From positions 1,775,501 to 1,839,500 of the forward strand of contig NZ_CP046400.1 of the NCBI RefSeq assembly GCF_009762795.1: a stretch of DNA of 64,000 nt. The letters run 5' to 3'. This stretch comes from Pseudodesulfovibrio cashew (GTDB lineage Bacteria > Desulfobacterota > Desulfovibrionia > Desulfovibrionales > Desulfovibrionaceae). How positions within the stretch are numbered: the first letter of the stretch is position 1; each line of letters opens with the position of its first letter. The notes under the pieces are model-generated. The model saw nothing but the letters and a program-made list of their open reading frames with translations, was not told where the DNA came from and did no database searches. Below, in pieces: positions 49,437-61,292 of the stretch. A program made the position numbers and the translations under genes.

Positions 49437-50726
49437 CTAGTCCACGTTCTTGCGGATGAAGGCCGGGACGTCGAAGTTGTCTTCCGCGTCGTCGAAGATG
49501 AATTCCTCTTCGCCCGGAGCCGGACCGTTGCTCACGGCCCGCTGGGTTATGGGCTGCTGGCTCATGGGCTGCGGGGGCAGCTCGGTGGTGTTCAGCTCAC
49601 CGCCCTGCTTGCGCAGGTAGGCCGGAATGTTCCGGTCGGTGTTGATGACCTTCTGGTGGCCGGGGCGCATGGTCTGGGCCTGGGCCTGAGCCTTGTTCAC
49701 GCCGCGGGGTCCCAGGAGCATGAGCTTCTGCTGCTCGGCCTTGCTGAGGACCGGTTCCGGTTCCTCTGCGGCGCTCTCGATGCCGGTGGCGATGACCGTG
49801 ATGCGCATCTCGTCGCCCGCGTCGGGGTCGAAGACCGTACCGAAGAAGATCTCGGCCTCGGGGTGGGCTTCCTTGTAAATGATGTCGGCGGCTTCGGAGA
49901 CCTCGTCGATGAGCATGTCCGGGCCGCAGGTGATGTTGATCAGCACGCCCTTGGCGCCCTCGATGGAGACGTCCTCCAGCAGCGGGGAGGTGATGGCCTT
50001 CATGGCGGCTTCCTTGGCGCGGCCTTCGCCCGAGGCGATGCCGGTGCCCATCAGGGCCATGCCGGAGCTGGACATGGCGGCCTTGACGTCCGCGAAGTCT
50101 AGGTTGATCAGGCCGTGCACGGTGATCAGGTCGGCGATGCCCTTGACCGCGTAGTAGAGCACTTCATCGGCTTTCTTCAGCATGTCGGAGAAGGCGGCGC
50201 GCTTGGCGGCGAGCTGGAGCAGACGGTCGTTGGGGATGGTGATGATGGAGTCCACCACCTCGGCCAGGTTGCGGGTACCCAGTTCGGCCTGTTCCAGGCG
50301 GCGTTTGCCCTCGAAGTAGAAAGGCTTGGTGACCACGCCGACGGTGAGCGCGCCCATTTCCTTGGCGACCTCGGCTACCACCGGAGCGGAGCCGGTACCG
50401 GTGCCGCCGCCCATGCCTGCAGTGATGAAGACCATGTCAGCACCGTCCAGGGCTTCGCGGATCTGGTCCACGGATTCCATGGCGGCGGAGCGGCCGATCT
50501 CGGGGTTGGCACCGGCGCCCAGGCCCTTGGTCAGCTTCTCGCCGATCTGGATCTTGTGCTCGGCCAGGGACTTGTCGATGTCCTGGTGGTCGGTGTTGGC
50601 GACGATGAATTTGACGCCCTTGAGCGCGGACAGGATCATGTTGTTGACCGCGTTGCCTCCGCCGCCACCGCAGCCGACGACCTTGATCTTGGCATTGGTG
50701 TCATGGATGATTTCAAAATTTTCCAT
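49437..50726 (-). CDS. ftsZ: Cell division protein FtsZ
   Basis: Tubulin-like GTPase that forms the division ring (429 residues). [37 protein letters not shown] (tubulin signature) and the C-terminal peptide VPAFIRKN that binds FtsA are present, with a variable linker of about 100 residues. GAGGAAGACACA is its ribosome site. Last gene of the division cluster. Confidence 0.97.
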   Translation of the reverse strand: MENFEIIHDTNAKIKVVGCGGGGGNAVNNMILSALKGVKFIVANTDHQDIDKSLAEHKIQIGEKLTKGLGAGANPEIGRSAAMESVDQIREALDGADMVFITAGMGGGTGTGSAPVVAEVAKEMGALTVGVVTKPFYFEGKRRLEQAELGTRNLAEVVDSIITIPNDRLLQLAAKRAAFSDMLKKADEVLYYAVKGIADLITVHGLINLDFADVKAAMSSSGMALMGTGIASGEGRAKEAAMKAITSPLLEDVSIEGAKGVLINITCGPDMLIDEVSEAADIIYKEAHPEAEIFFGTVFDPDAGDEMRITVIATGIESAAEEPEPVLSKAEQQKLMLLGPRGVNKAQAQAQTMRPGHQKVINTDRNIPAYLRKQGGELNTTELPPQPMSQQPITQRAVSNGPAPGEEEFIFDDAEDNFDVPAFIRKNVD

Positions 50727-50815
50727 TGTGTCTTCCTCCTCTGAGTGAACGCCTTGGCGTTCCTCGTCGTGTACGTTCCCTGTTAACCTTCGATTTCCAC
50801 TGTTTCCTCATTCCA

Positions 50816-52051
50816 CTAGGCGATGTCCGTGAACCACTTCTTCATCCGGGAGACGATGCGGTCGAAACCTGTCTCGTCGCGGATCTTGAAGGGACGGACG
50901 CGCTGCAGGCCCTCTTCCTCGGCTCCGTGGAGCAGAAGGCCTACGGCGGTGGCATACTGCGGGCTCATGACTTCCTCGGTCAGCCCGCCGATGCCCTCGC
51001 CCGGCACGCCGATGCGGACCGGCAGATCGAAAATCTGCTCGGCCAGTTCCTGCATGCCGTCGATCATGCAGGTGCCGCCCGTGAGGACGACGCCCGCGGC
51101 GACCATGTTCTTGAAGCCGGACTTGATCAGCTCCTGGTCCACCAGGGCCAGGATCTCCTCGCAGCGCGGCTCGCAGATCTCCGCCAGCACGCGTTTGCTC
51201 ATCCGGCGCGACTCGCGTCCGCCCACGCTGGGCACCTCGATGATCTCATCGGTGGTGACCAGGTCGGCCATGGCGCAGCCGTATGCCATCTTGATCTTCT
51301 CGGCGCTCATCATGGGCGTACGCAGGCCGTAGGCGATGTCGTTGGTCAGGTTGTGACCGCCGAGCGCCAGGACCGACGTGTGCTTGATGGAGTCCTTGGA
51401 GAAGATGGCTATATCCGTAGTGCCCCCGCCGATATCCACCAGTGCCACGCCGATCTCACGCTCCTCGGGCGAGAGCACGGCCTGGCTGGAGGCGAGGGAC
51501 TCCAGAACGATGTTGGAGACATCCAGGCCCGAGCGGTTGCAGGACCGGATGATGTTTTGCGCGGAGGTGACCGCGCCGGTGACGATGTGGACCTTCACCT
51601 CCAGGCGGACGCCCGCCATACCGAGGGGGTCGGCGATGCCGCGCTGGTCGTCCACGATGAATTCCTGGGGCAGGGTGTGCAGCACTTCGCGGTCCATGGG
51701 GATGGCGATGGCCTTGGCGGCCTCGATGACCCGGTCCACGTCGCGCTGGGTGACTTCGCCGCCCTTGACGGCGATGACGCCGTGGGAGTTGAAGCCCTGG
51801 ATGTGGGAGCCTGCGATGCCTGCGTAGACGCTGCGGATGTCGCAGCCCGCCATGAGCTCGGCGTCCTCCAGCGACTTCTTGATGCACTGGACCGTCTTTT
51901 CGATGTTGACGACCACGCCGCGCCGCAGCCCCGTGGAGGGGGCGGTGCCGATGCCGATGATATCCACGCCGTTCTCGCTGGCTTCGCCGACCACCGTACA
52001 GATCTTGGTGGTGCCGACGTCGAGTCCGACGATCAAGTCGTTCCTGGCCAT
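50816..52051 (-). CDS. ftsA: Cell division protein FtsA
   Basis: Actin-like protein that tethers FtsZ to the membrane (411 residues). LIVGLDVGTTKICTVVGEAS and ALVDIGGGTTDIAIF are the phosphate loops of the actin fold; the C-terminus FDRIVSRMKKWFTDIA is the amphipathic membrane-binding helix. It ends 89 bases before ftsZ and starts 37 bases after ftsQ. Confidence 0.97.
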   Translation of the reverse strand: MARNDLIVGLDVGTTKICTVVGEASENGVDIIGIGTAPSTGLRRGVVVNIEKTVQCIKKSLEDAELMAGCDIRSVYAGIAGSHIQGFNSHGVIAVKGGEVTQRDVDRVIEAAKAIAIPMDREVLHTLPQEFIVDDQRGIADPLGMAGVRLEVKVHIVTGAVTSAQNIIRSCNRSGLDVSNIVLESLASSQAVLSPEEREIGVALVDIGGGTTDIAIFSKDSIKHTSVLALGGHNLTNDIAYGLRTPMMSAEKIKMAYGCAMADLVTTDEIIEVPSVGGRESRRMSKRVLAEICEPRCEEILALVDQELIKSGFKNMVAAGVVLTGGTCMIDGMQELAEQIFDLPVRIGVPGEGIGGLTEEVMSPQYATAVGLLLHGAEEEGLQRVRPFKIRDETGFDRIVSRMKKWFTDIA

Positions 52052-52088
52052 AAGTATCTCCTCTTCCTCTGTGGTTCCCTGTAGTATG

Positions 52089-52946
52089 CTAAGCCGCCGG
52101 TTCTTCGTCCGGCCGTTTCTTTACCCAGACCTTGTCGCCGCTGGCGGCGATGATGGCGGTGTCCTTGAATTCGTGTCGACGCATGAGGTCCGCCCAGGCG
52201 ATCTTGAGTCGCTCCAGTTGCAGTTCCCATGCGTCCATGGAGAGGCGCACGGTGAGGCCACGGCCTCCGGCATGCCCGTCCAGGTATATCTCCACCTCGT
52301 GGCTGCTGGTCAGTTTGATCCAGGCTGCCTGGTCCATGGTGAAGGGGGTTTCTCGATCATCGATCTTCTTCATGATGCCGGTCAGCACCTTGCCTCCGTC
52401 GTCGATGGAGTCGTCCACCGACAGCACCGGCAGGGAGCCCATCTCGCCGGGATGCATGGGCGCGATGACCTTGCCGCGCGCATCCGCGAAGTAGAGGCCG
52501 TCCCCCTGGCGGATCCAGAAGGCCGGGACCTTCTCCGCCACCCCGATGCGCAGTCGGTTGGGAAACTCGCGGCGCACGGTGACGGACTCGATCCACGGAT
52601 TGTCCGAAAGATTCTTCTCCACCTCGCCCACGTTCATCTCCAGGCAGTTGAGCCCCAGGGCCACGTGGCCCGTCTTGAGGATGTCCCCCTGGGTCAACCG
52701 GGAGTTGCCCGTGACCTGGATCTCCTTGAGCGCGAAATAGTCGGCGGAGGTGATGTAGCGGTAGCCGTAGAGCAGGCCCACGCAGAGCACGGCCATCAGC
52801 GAGAGCGTCAGCAGCAGCATGATGGTGCGTACGATCATCTGGCCAACGCTGGTCAGCTTTCGGGCCGGGCGGGGGGAGCGCAGCTTGTTGTTCCGTTTTC
52901 CCCCCATCTTGAGGCGGCTTTCCTTGCCCATGGTTAGCGTGCTCAC
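52089..52946 (-). CDS. ftsQ: Cell division protein FtsQ
   Basis: Single-pass membrane protein of the divisome (285 residues). Basic cytoplasmic tail, membrane helix (MLLLTLSLMAVLCVGLLYGY), then a POTRA domain beginning FALKEIQVTGNSRLTQGDIL. Start codon GTG at 52946 overlaps the murB stop by 4 bases (GTGA). No ddl lies between murB and ftsQ. Confidence 0.93.
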   Translation of the reverse strand: MSTLTMGKESRLKMGGKRNNKLRSPRPARKLTSVGQMIVRTIMLLLTLSLMAVLCVGLLYGYRYITSADYFALKEIQVTGNSRLTQGDILKTGHVALGLNCLEMNVGEVEKNLSDNPWIESVTVRREFPNRLRIGVAEKVPAFWIRQGDGLYFADARGKVIAPMHPGEMGSLPVLSVDDSIDDGGKVLTGIMKKIDDRETPFTMDQAAWIKLTSSHEVEIYLDGHAGGRGLTVRLSMDAWELQLERLKIAWADLMRRHEFKDTAIIAASGDKVWVKKRPDEEPAA

Positions 52947-53824
52947 AGTATGATGACCTCCGTCTTCAGGGTGATGCCGAATTGTTCCCTGACCGCGTTT
53001 CTGCCCATCTCGAGGAGTTCCAGAGCCTCGGTCGCCTTGCCTTCCCCAAGGTTGATCATGAAGTTGGCGTGGACGTCGGAGAAGGCCATGTTGCCCACGG
53101 TCGCGCCTTTCATGCCCGCCTCATCCAGCAGTTTTCCGGCGGATTCGCCCTCCGGGTTCTTGAACACGCACCCGGCGGAGCGGGCCGTGACCGGCTGGGT
53201 GGCTTTCTTCTTGTCGTAAATTTCCTTCATTGCCGCGCGTACCGCCTTGGGCGATTCCTCGGTCAGGGCAAACTCCGCCTCCCAGATCAGCGCCTTGCCG
53301 GGCACGGTCGGACAGGAAAAGCGGCGGTATTCGAATTCGCATTCCTTCGCGTCCACCCAGACCAGCCCACCGGAGGGCGTCCAGATGCGGATGCGGCTGA
53401 TCACGTCGCCGATCTCGGTGCCGTAGGAGCCCGCGTTCATGGCCACGCCGCCGCCCACGCTGCCGGGGATGCCGGTCAGCCCCTCCAGGCCGGAGAGGCC
53501 CGCCATCTGCGCCCAGCCGAGCAGGCCGGGCAGCCGCTGGGCCGCGCCGCAGCGGACGATGAGCTTGTTGTCGCGTTTTTCCACCCGCTCCGGACCGGGC
53601 GTGGTCTCGGTGCGAATCAGCGCCAGGTCCAGGCTGCCGTCCTGGGCCAGGATGTTGCTGCCCTCGCCGATGGCGAAGGGACGCAGTGTGCGCGTGGTCA
53701 GAAATTCGCTCAAGTCGTCCAGGTCGGCCGCGTCGCGCACCACGATCTCGACCTCGGCGCTGCCGCCGACACCCAGCGTGGTCCGCTCTGCAAGCGAAGG
53801 ATTGCTGATCAGTTCCAGTGCCAT
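52943..53824 (-). CDS. murB: UDP-N-acetylenolpyruvoylglucosamine reductase
   Basis: FAD enzyme that completes UDP-MurNAc (293 residues). TTLGVGGSAEVEIVV, AIGEGSNILAQDG, LTGIPGSVGGGVAMNAGSYG and TARSAGCVFKNPEGESAGKL are type motifs. The start lies 4 bases after the murC stop. Confidence 0.96.
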   Translation of the reverse strand: MALELISNPSLAERTTLGVGGSAEVEIVVRDAADLDDLSEFLTTRTLRPFAIGEGSNILAQDGSLDLALIRTETTPGPERVEKRDNKLIVRCGAAQRLPGLLGWAQMAGLSGLEGLTGIPGSVGGGVAMNAGSYGTEIGDVISRIRIWTPSGGLVWVDAKECEFEYRRFSCPTVPGKALIWEAEFALTEESPKAVRAAMKEIYDKKKATQPVTARSAGCVFKNPEGESAGKLLDEAGMKGATVGNMAFSDVHANFMINLGEGKATEALELLEMGRNAVREQFGITLKTEVIIL

Positions 53825-53828
53825 GGGT

Positions 53829-55289
<1,461 letters not shown>

Positions 55290-55309
55290 TATACTGTCCT
55301 TGTTCAGCG

Positions 55310-56389
55310 TTACGCTGCTAAGTTTTCCATATGCTTGGCGATGTCCGCCGCCGCTTCCGGCCTGGCGAAACCGCGCGCCGCTTTTGCCATGTTCGCGAGC
55401 CGCCCGTCGTCTCCGAGCAGTTCCAGCACCAGCCCCGCGAGGGAGGTCCCGTCCATGCCCTTCTGGGGCAGGAGCAGGGCCGCGCCGATGTCGGCCATGG
55501 CCTTGGCGTTCATTGTCTGATGGTCGTGGGTGGCCTGGGGGAAGGGTACGAAGACCGCAGGAACCCCCGCCGCCGCCACTTCAAAGACCGTGGTGGCTCC
55601 GGCCCGGCAGACGATCAGGTCAGCCCGGGCGTATTCCGCCGCCATGTCCTCGATGAACGCGTGCACCTGCGTCGGGTCCGCCTTGGCGGTCTCGTAGCTG
55701 GCGCGCACGCGCTGAAAATCCGTTTTGCCCGCCTGGTGGACCAGGGTGACGCCCGCTTTCATGAGCTCGGGCAGGGCCGCGATGATTGCCTCGTTGACGG
55801 GCCGCGCTCCCTGGCTGCCGCCGAGGACGAGAACACGCTTGGCAGGCGTGCGCCCCTCGCGCAGGGCGGGCACCCTGGCGATCTCCCGGCGCACCGGGTT
55901 GCCCGTGAGCACGGTCTTGCCCGCCGGGAACACGCCCATGACGTCCGGGAAGCTGAGGAACACCTTGCGGACCACTTTCCCCAGCACCTTGTTGGTCACG
56001 CCGGGCACGGAGTTCTGCTCGTGCACCGCCGTGGGCACGCCGGTCATGGCCGCCGCCAGCACAGGGCAGAAGCCCGCGTAGCCGCCGAAGCCGACCACCG
56101 CGTCCGGGCCAAAGCGCCGAACCGCGCCCAGGGCCTTGGGGATGCCCGTGCAGAGCCAGCCCAGGCCGGAGAGCGCGCCGGACAGGCCGCGCCCCATGAT
56201 GCCCTTGGCCGGGAGCTCCTGAAATTCGATGCCGCGTCCGCGCGCCAGCTCGCCCTCGGGACCGGAGCCGCCCAGGAACAGGATGCACACGCCGGGATTG
56301 CGGCGGCGCAGCTCGTCGGCCACGGCCAGGGCCGGGAAGATGTGGCCGCCAGTGCCGCCGGTGGTGAGGATGACGCGGGTAAGACTCAT
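55310..56389 (-). CDS. murG: UDP-GlcNAc:undecaprenyl-PP-MurNAc-pentapeptide transferase
   Basis: Makes lipid II at the inner membrane face (359 residues). [33 protein letters not shown] and [20 protein letters not shown] are signatures. Start at 56389 overlaps the ftsW stop by 4 bases (ATGA). The frame remains open further upstream by chance, but the ATG here matches homology. Confidence 0.97.
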   Translation of the reverse strand: MSLTRVILTTGGTGGHIFPALAVADELRRRNPGVCILFLGGSGPEGELARGRGIEFQELPAKGIMGRGLSGALSGLGWLCTGIPKALGAVRRFGPDAVVGFGGYAGFCPVLAAAMTGVPTAVHEQNSVPGVTNKVLGKVVRKVFLSFPDVMGVFPAGKTVLTGNPVRREIARVPALREGRTPAKRVLVLGGSQGARPVNEAIIAALPELMKAGVTLVHQAGKTDFQRVRASYETAKADPTQVHAFIEDMAAEYARADLIVCRAGATTVFEVAAAGVPAVFVPFPQATHDHQTMNAKAMADIGAALLLPQKGMDGTSLAGLVLELLGDDGRLANMAKAARGFARPEAAADIAKHMENLAA

Positions 56390-57507
56390 GACTTGGCCGT
56401 CCTTGAGAGATTGAGCAGGATCCCCGCGCAGACGAAGGAGGCGGTCAGGCTGGAGCCGCCGTAGCTGATGAACGGCATGGCCACGCCCTTGGGCGGGACC
56501 GTGCCCAGGACCACGGCCAGGTTGAGGACCATTCCCAGGGCCAGGATGCAGGTGATGCCGAAGGCGGTGAAACGGTCCTGGAGGTCCTCCTGCAGAATCG
56601 AGACGCGGAAGGCCCGGTAGAGGAAGAAGGCGATGGTCAGGAAGAAGAGGGACATGCCGATGAAGCCCAGCTCTTCGCCCACCACGGCCATGATGAAGTC
56701 GTTGTGCGCCTCGGGCAGGAAGAAGAGTTTCTGCTTGCCCGCGCCCATGCCCGTTCCCCAGAACCGCCCCGAGCCGAAGGCGTACAGGGACTGGACCAGT
56801 TGGTAGCCCTCCTTTTGGGCGGAGGCGAAGGGGTCCAGGAAGGCGGTCCACCGTTTGAGGCGGTAAGGCGAGGAGGTGATGAGCATCCAGCCCGCGCCCC
56901 CGGCGAAGACCAGGGAGAGGAGCAGGTAGCTGATGCGGGTGCCGCCAACCAGGCACATGAAGAAGAGCAGCCCACACAGGACCACGGCCCCGCCGAAGTC
57001 CGGTTGGAGCAGGAGCAGGCCCGAGAGGAAACCGGTGACGATGAAGGGAGGCAGGAAGCCCACCGAGAAGGTGCGTACCAGCTCCTGTTTCCGGGCGAAG
57101 AAATAGGCCAGGTAGAAGACCAGGGCGATCTTGGCGAACTCCAGGGGCTGGACGTTGACCGGGCCGAGCCTGATCCAGCGGCTGGCTCCGTTGACGCTCG
57201 CGCCCAGCGGGGTGAGGCACAGGGTGAGCATGGCCACGGCCAGGGCCACCCAGAAGTAGGTCAGGCCGTAGAGCAGCTTGCGCGGCGCCTGCATGCACAG
57301 CACCATGCCCGCCAGCCCGACGCCCGCAAAGGCGAGCTGGCGCTTGAAGAAGAAATACTTGTCCGCAAAGTCGTGCTCGGCGGTGATGCCGCTCGAGGAG
57401 AGGACCATGATCAGGCCGAAGCCGCCCAGAAGCAGGGTGGTCATGAGCAGCCACGGGTCGAAGCGGCCGCCGGTGGCGGGTTTTTTGGCGTTCAGCTTGG
57501 TGCTCAT
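56386..57507 (-). CDS. ftsW: Lipid II polymerase FtsW
   Basis: SEDS-family glycosyltransferase of the divisome (373 residues, about ten membrane segments). PLEFAKIALVFYLAYFFARK, PDFGGAVVLCGLLFFMC, AHNDFIMAVVGEELGFIG and KGVAMPFISYGGSS are conserved. Start at 57507 after GGAGG, overlapping the murD stop by 4 bases. Confidence 0.96.
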   Translation of the reverse strand: MSTKLNAKKPATGGRFDPWLLMTTLLLGGFGLIMVLSSSGITAEHDFADKYFFFKRQLAFAGVGLAGMVLCMQAPRKLLYGLTYFWVALAVAMLTLCLTPLGASVNGASRWIRLGPVNVQPLEFAKIALVFYLAYFFARKQELVRTFSVGFLPPFIVTGFLSGLLLLQPDFGGAVVLCGLLFFMCLVGGTRISYLLLSLVFAGGAGWMLITSSPYRLKRWTAFLDPFASAQKEGYQLVQSLYAFGSGRFWGTGMGAGKQKLFFLPEAHNDFIMAVVGEELGFIGMSLFFLTIAFFLYRAFRVSILQEDLQDRFTAFGITCILALGMVLNLAVVLGTVPPKGVAMPFISYGGSSLTASFVCAGILLNLSRTAKS

Positions 57508-58805
57508 GCCAATGCCTCCGCCACGCGTTTGAAGTCGTCGCCACGCTCGCCGTAGTTCCTGTACTGGTCGAAGCTGGACGTGGCCGGGGAGAGCAGGACG
57601 ACCTCGCCTTCCCGCGCCTCGGCGGCCTGCCTTCTCACGGCGGCCTCCAGGGTCTCGTCCCAGGTCACGGGGAAGACCTCGGACAGGGGGCCTTCCAGGA
57701 TGTCGCGGCTGGCGCCGAAGAGGCCCACATGGATGACCGCGTCCCTGACGTCCGCGGCAAAGGCGGCCACGTCGCCGCCTTTCCACACGCCGCCCATGAG
57801 CAGGCGCACCGGGCGGTCGAAGGAGCGGACCGCCGCCCGGACCGCGTCCAGGGTGGTGGCCTTGGAGTCGTCCACGTAGAGCACGCCGCCTACCTCGGCC
57901 ACGGTCTCGATGCGGTGGGCCAGGGGCTTGAAATTCCGGATGGCTTCGGCAGCCTGGGCTTCGGTCACGCCGAACCTGCTGACGGCCTGCCACGCGGCCT
58001 CCACGTTGGATCGGTTGTGCTCGCCCGGCAGGTTCGGGGCTTCGAACCGGTCCGTGGGACCGAACCACTCCACGTGGGCGTTGGTGAAGCCCCGGTCGCC
58101 GATGGTCTCGCGCAGGGACTCGTGGAGCAGGGCGGTGTCCTCGCCGGTCATCTGGGCGAAGAGGTTCAGCTTGGCGTCCAGGTATTCCTCCATGGACTCG
58201 TGGTAGTCCAGGTGGTTGGCCGCGAAGTTGAGGAAGACGCCCACCCGGGGCTTGAACAGGCGGCAGTTCTGGAGCTGGAAGCTGGAGACCTCGAGCACGA
58301 TGACCTCGGCGGGCTCCATGTCCAGCAGGTATTCGCACAGGGGCGTGCCGATGTTGCCGCCGGTGAAGGCGCGTTTGCCCGCGTGCTCGAAAATTTCGCT
58401 GATCAGGGTGGTGGTCGTGGTCTTGCCGTTGGTTCCGGTTATGGCCAGCACCGGGGCCTCGATGAACCAGGAGGCGAACTCCAGCTCCGAGACGATCTTG
58501 CGCGCCGGGATGCCGTCAAGGGCGTCGGCCATGCGCTTCACGGGCACGCCCGGGGAGAGGACGATGATGTCCGCGTCCGCGAAGTGCGCCTTGTCGTGCG
58601 GTCCGGTGACCAGCTCGGCCTCGCCCTTGAGCGCGCCCAGGGCGTCCTCGGTCAGGGATTCGTTGCGGTCCACCACGCGCACCTTGGCCCCGAGCACGTC
58701 CAGGAGCCGGGCCGCGGCCAGGCCGGACTTGCCCACGCCCACGACCACGCCCCGCTTGCCGGTCAGGATGGCCTCGTTGATGAAATTCTTGACGATGCGG
58801 TTCAC
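57504..58805 (-). CDS. murD: UDP-MurNAc-L-alanine--D-glutamate ligase
   Basis: Adds D-Glu (433 residues). GVGKSGLAAARLLDVLGAKV, ITGTNGKTTTTTLISEIF and KPLAHRIETVAEVGGVLYVD are typical. It starts 4 bases after the mraY stop. Confidence 0.97.
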   Translation of the reverse strand: MNRIVKNFINEAILTGKRGVVVGVGKSGLAAARLLDVLGAKVRVVDRNESLTEDALGALKGEAELVTGPHDKAHFADADIIVLSPGVPVKRMADALDGIPARKIVSELEFASWFIEAPVLAITGTNGKTTTTTLISEIFEHAGKRAFTGGNIGTPLCEYLLDMEPAEVIVLEVSSFQLQNCRLFKPRVGVFLNFAANHLDYHESMEEYLDAKLNLFAQMTGEDTALLHESLRETIGDRGFTNAHVEWFGPTDRFEAPNLPGEHNRSNVEAAWQAVSRFGVTEAQAAEAIRNFKPLAHRIETVAEVGGVLYVDDSKATTLDAVRAAVRSFDRPVRLLMGGVWKGGDVAAFAADVRDAVIHVGLFGASRDILEGPLSEVFPVTWDETLEAAVRRQAAEAREGEVVLLSPATSSFDQYRNYGERGDDFKRVAEALA

Positions 58806-58809
58806 GGGG

Positions 58810-59886
58810 CTACCTCAGTTTCAGGGTGGACAGGGCCATCAACGCCATCAGGATGGAGAGAATCCAGAAACGGACGATGATCTTGGATTCCGGGATGCCC
58901 TTGAGTTCGAAGTGATGGTGAAGCGGCGCCATTTTGAAGATGCGCTTGCCGCCGGTGAGCTTGAAGTAGCCCACCTGGAGGATCACCGAGAGGGTCTCGA
59001 AGACGAACACGCCGCCCACGATGGCCAGGAGCAGTTCCTGCTTGGCGAGTACGGCCACGAAGCCCAGCGCGCCGCCCAGGGAGAGGGAGCCCACGTCGCC
59101 CATGAAGACTTGGGCCGGGTGGGCGTTGAACCAGAGGAAGCCGAGGCCCGCGCCGACCATGGCCCCGCAGAAAATGGTTACCTCGCCGATGCCCTCGATG
59201 TTCTGCACCGCCAGGTACTCGGCCATCTTGGCGTGGCCCGAGACGTAGATGAAGATGGCGAAGCAGGCCATGGCCACGACCATGGGCCCGATGGCCAGGC
59301 CGTCCAGCCCGTCGGTCAGGTTGACCGCGTTGGACGCGCCGACCATGACCACCATGGCAAAGGGCAGGTAGAACCAGCCGAGGTCCGGCGTGAAATTCTT
59401 GAAGAAGGGCACGGACAGCTCGGTGGAGTAGGCGGGCTGCTGGATGAGCATGTACAGGGCGGCCCCGGCCACGGCGCACTGGAGCACGAATTTGGCCTTG
59501 GCGGACAGCCCTTCGTTCTGCTTTTTGACCACTTTCCGATAATCGTCGATGAAGCCGACCGCTCCGAACCCGGCGAACACAAGCAGGGTCAGCCAGACGT
59601 AGATGTTGGTCAGGTCGGTCCAGAGCAGGGTGGACACGGCCACCGAAAAGATGATCATCACGCCGCCCATGGTGGGGGTTCCCTGCTTGGCCTGGTGCTG
59701 TGGGCCGTCCTCGCGGATGTACTGGCCGCACTTGATTCGCTGGAGCCATCGGATCATGGCCGGTCCGAACACGATGGAGATGATCAGCGCGGTGAGCAGG
59801 GCCCAGACCGACCGGAACGTGATGTAGCGGAAGACGTTCAGGACGCTTACTTCGGTAGCGAGCGGTGCGAGAAGATTGTAAATCAT
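58810..59886 (-). CDS. mraY: Phospho-MurNAc-pentapeptide transferase MraY
   Basis: Makes lipid I on undecaprenyl phosphate (358 residues, ten membrane segments). [38 protein letters not shown] and [18 protein letters not shown] are signatures. The start at 59886 ([10 protein letters not shown]) follows GGAGG and overlaps the murF stop by 4 bases. Confidence 0.97.
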   Translation of the reverse strand: MIYNLLAPLATEVSVLNVFRYITFRSVWALLTALIISIVFGPAMIRWLQRIKCGQYIREDGPQHQAKQGTPTMGGVMIIFSVAVSTLLWTDLTNIYVWLTLLVFAGFGAVGFIDDYRKVVKKQNEGLSAKAKFVLQCAVAGAALYMLIQQPAYSTELSVPFFKNFTPDLGWFYLPFAMVVMVGASNAVNLTDGLDGLAIGPMVVAMACFAIFIYVSGHAKMAEYLAVQNIEGIGEVTIFCGAMVGAGLGFLWFNAHPAQVFMGDVGSLSLGGALGFVAVLAKQELLLAIVGGVFVFETLSVILQVGYFKLTGGKRIFKMAPLHHHFELKGIPESKIIVRFWILSILMALMALSTLKLR

Positions 59887-61292
59887 TTGGTCTTGGCCTC
59901 CTGTGCTCCCGCAGTGTTGTCGCGTCCGGTTCCCCGCTCCCTGCACAGGGCGTTGGCGAACTCCTCCATCTTGAGGGAGCGCGATCCCTTGACCAGGACC
60001 ACGGCCCCGGTCAACCCCATTTCGCGCCAGGCCCGCATGAATTCCTCCGGGGTCTTGACCCCGGTCACGTTGTCGCCGTCCAGGCCGCAGATCACGTCCC
60101 CGCAGTGATCGCCCTTGTAGAAGAAGGCGGCGGGCGCGATGCGCTTGACCAGTTGGCCGAGTTCCTCGTGCCGCCTGACGGCTTCGTCGCCCAGTTCGCG
60201 CATATCGCCCAGGATCAGCACCAGGGGCCTGTCACCGGCCATCTCCGCCGCCGTCTCGATGGAGCGGGCCATGGAGAGCGGGTTGGCATTGTAGGTGTCG
60301 TCGATGATCAGGGCGTCGGCGGCCAGCTTGCAGCAGAAACGCTGCGGGTCGGCGGCCAGGGTGCGCACGCCCTGAATCACATCGTCGCGCGTCAGCCCCA
60401 GCTGGTGGGCGACAGCCGCCACGCAGGCGAGATTTTCGGCGTAGTGCGCGCCGCAGAAGGGCGCCTCGAATTCACCGTCGCCCTCGGGGGTCCGGAGACT
60501 GAAGCGTCCCCACCCTTCGGTCCCGGACCCGCCGAGGAACGAGGCAACATAGGAGGTGTCGTTATGACCTACGGAAAATTCGATCGGCTCGGGCACGATT
60601 TTCAGCGCGGCTTCCCTGAGCGGCTCGCAGTCCCGGTTGATGACGGCCACGCCGCCCTCGCGCAGGTACTTGAGCAGGGTGGTCTTGGCCTTGGCCACGC
60701 CCGCCACGCTGCCCAGGCCGGAAAGGTGGCCGGGGCCGACATTGGTGATCACGGCCACGTCCGGGTTGGCGATGGGGGCCAGGTCCTCCATGTCGCCCAT
60801 AACCGAGATGCCCAGCTCCATAATCCAGACCGGCTGGCTCTCGTCCGCCTTGAGCATGGACATGGGCAGGCCGATCTGGTTGTTGAAATTGCGATAGTTC
60901 TTGGCCGTCTCGAATTTGCGCGAGACAACGGCGTGGAGCATCTCCTTGACCGTGGTCTTGCCCGCCGTGCCCGTGACCGCCACCAGTTTGGCGCCGCACT
61001 TGTCACGCCAGCAGGCGGCCAGCCTGCCCAGGGCGCGGGTGGTGTCGCGGACCATGATCACGGAGGCGTCCACGTCGACCAGCTTGGCCGTGACGATGCC
61101 CGCCGCGCCTTTGGCCGCAGCCTGTTCGGCGAACTCGTGTCCGTCGAAGTTGTCGCCCTCGATGCACACGAAGAGGTCTCCCTTGGACACGGTGCGGCTG
61201 TCGGTCTGCACCGAGTTGACGGGGATGGCGTCGTGGCCCTCTTCGGCCGCGCCGGTCAGGCAGCGCTCTACATCGGCCAGGGTCAGATTCAT
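59883..61292 (-). CDS. murF: UDP-MurNAc-tripeptide--D-Ala-D-Ala ligase
   Basis: Adds the D-Ala-D-Ala dipeptide (469 residues). [38 protein letters not shown] (Ala replaces the usual Asn/Ser in the loop) and [13 protein letters not shown] are characteristic. Starts at 61292, overlapping murE by 4 bases. Confidence 0.96.
   Translation of the reverse strand: MNLTLADVERCLTGAAEEGHDAIPVNSVQTDSRTVSKGDLFVCIEGDNFDGHEFAEQAAAKGAAGIVTAKLVDVDASVIMVRDTTRALGRLAACWRDKCGAKLVAVTGTAGKTTVKEMLHAVVSRKFETAKNYRNFNNQIGLPMSMLKADESQPVWIMELGISVMGDMEDLAPIANPDVAVITNVGPGHLSGLGSVAGVAKAKTTLLKYLREGGVAVINRDCEPLREAALKIVPEPIEFSVGHNDTSYVASFLGGSGTEGWGRFSLRTPEGDGEFEAPFCGAHYAENLACVAAVAHQLGLTRDDVIQGVRTLAADPQRFCCKLAADALIIDDTYNANPLSMARSIETAAEMAGDRPLVLILGDMRELGDEAVRRHEELGQLVKRIAPAAFFYKGDHCGDVICGLDGDNVTGVKTPEEFMRAWREMGLTGAVVLVKGSRSLKMEEFANALCRERGTGRDNTAGAQEAKTK

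Noticed and set aside
55310..57544. Single 744-codon frame covering murG and part of ftsW
   Set aside because: The N-terminal half is an out-of-frame reading of ftsW; the murG ATG at 56389 and the ATGA overlap explain the arrangement, so this is not a fusion.
56386..58338. 650-codon frame suggesting an FtsW with a long N-terminal extension
   Set aside because: The upstream part is murD read in another frame; the ATG at 57507 has a GGAGG site and matches FtsW length.
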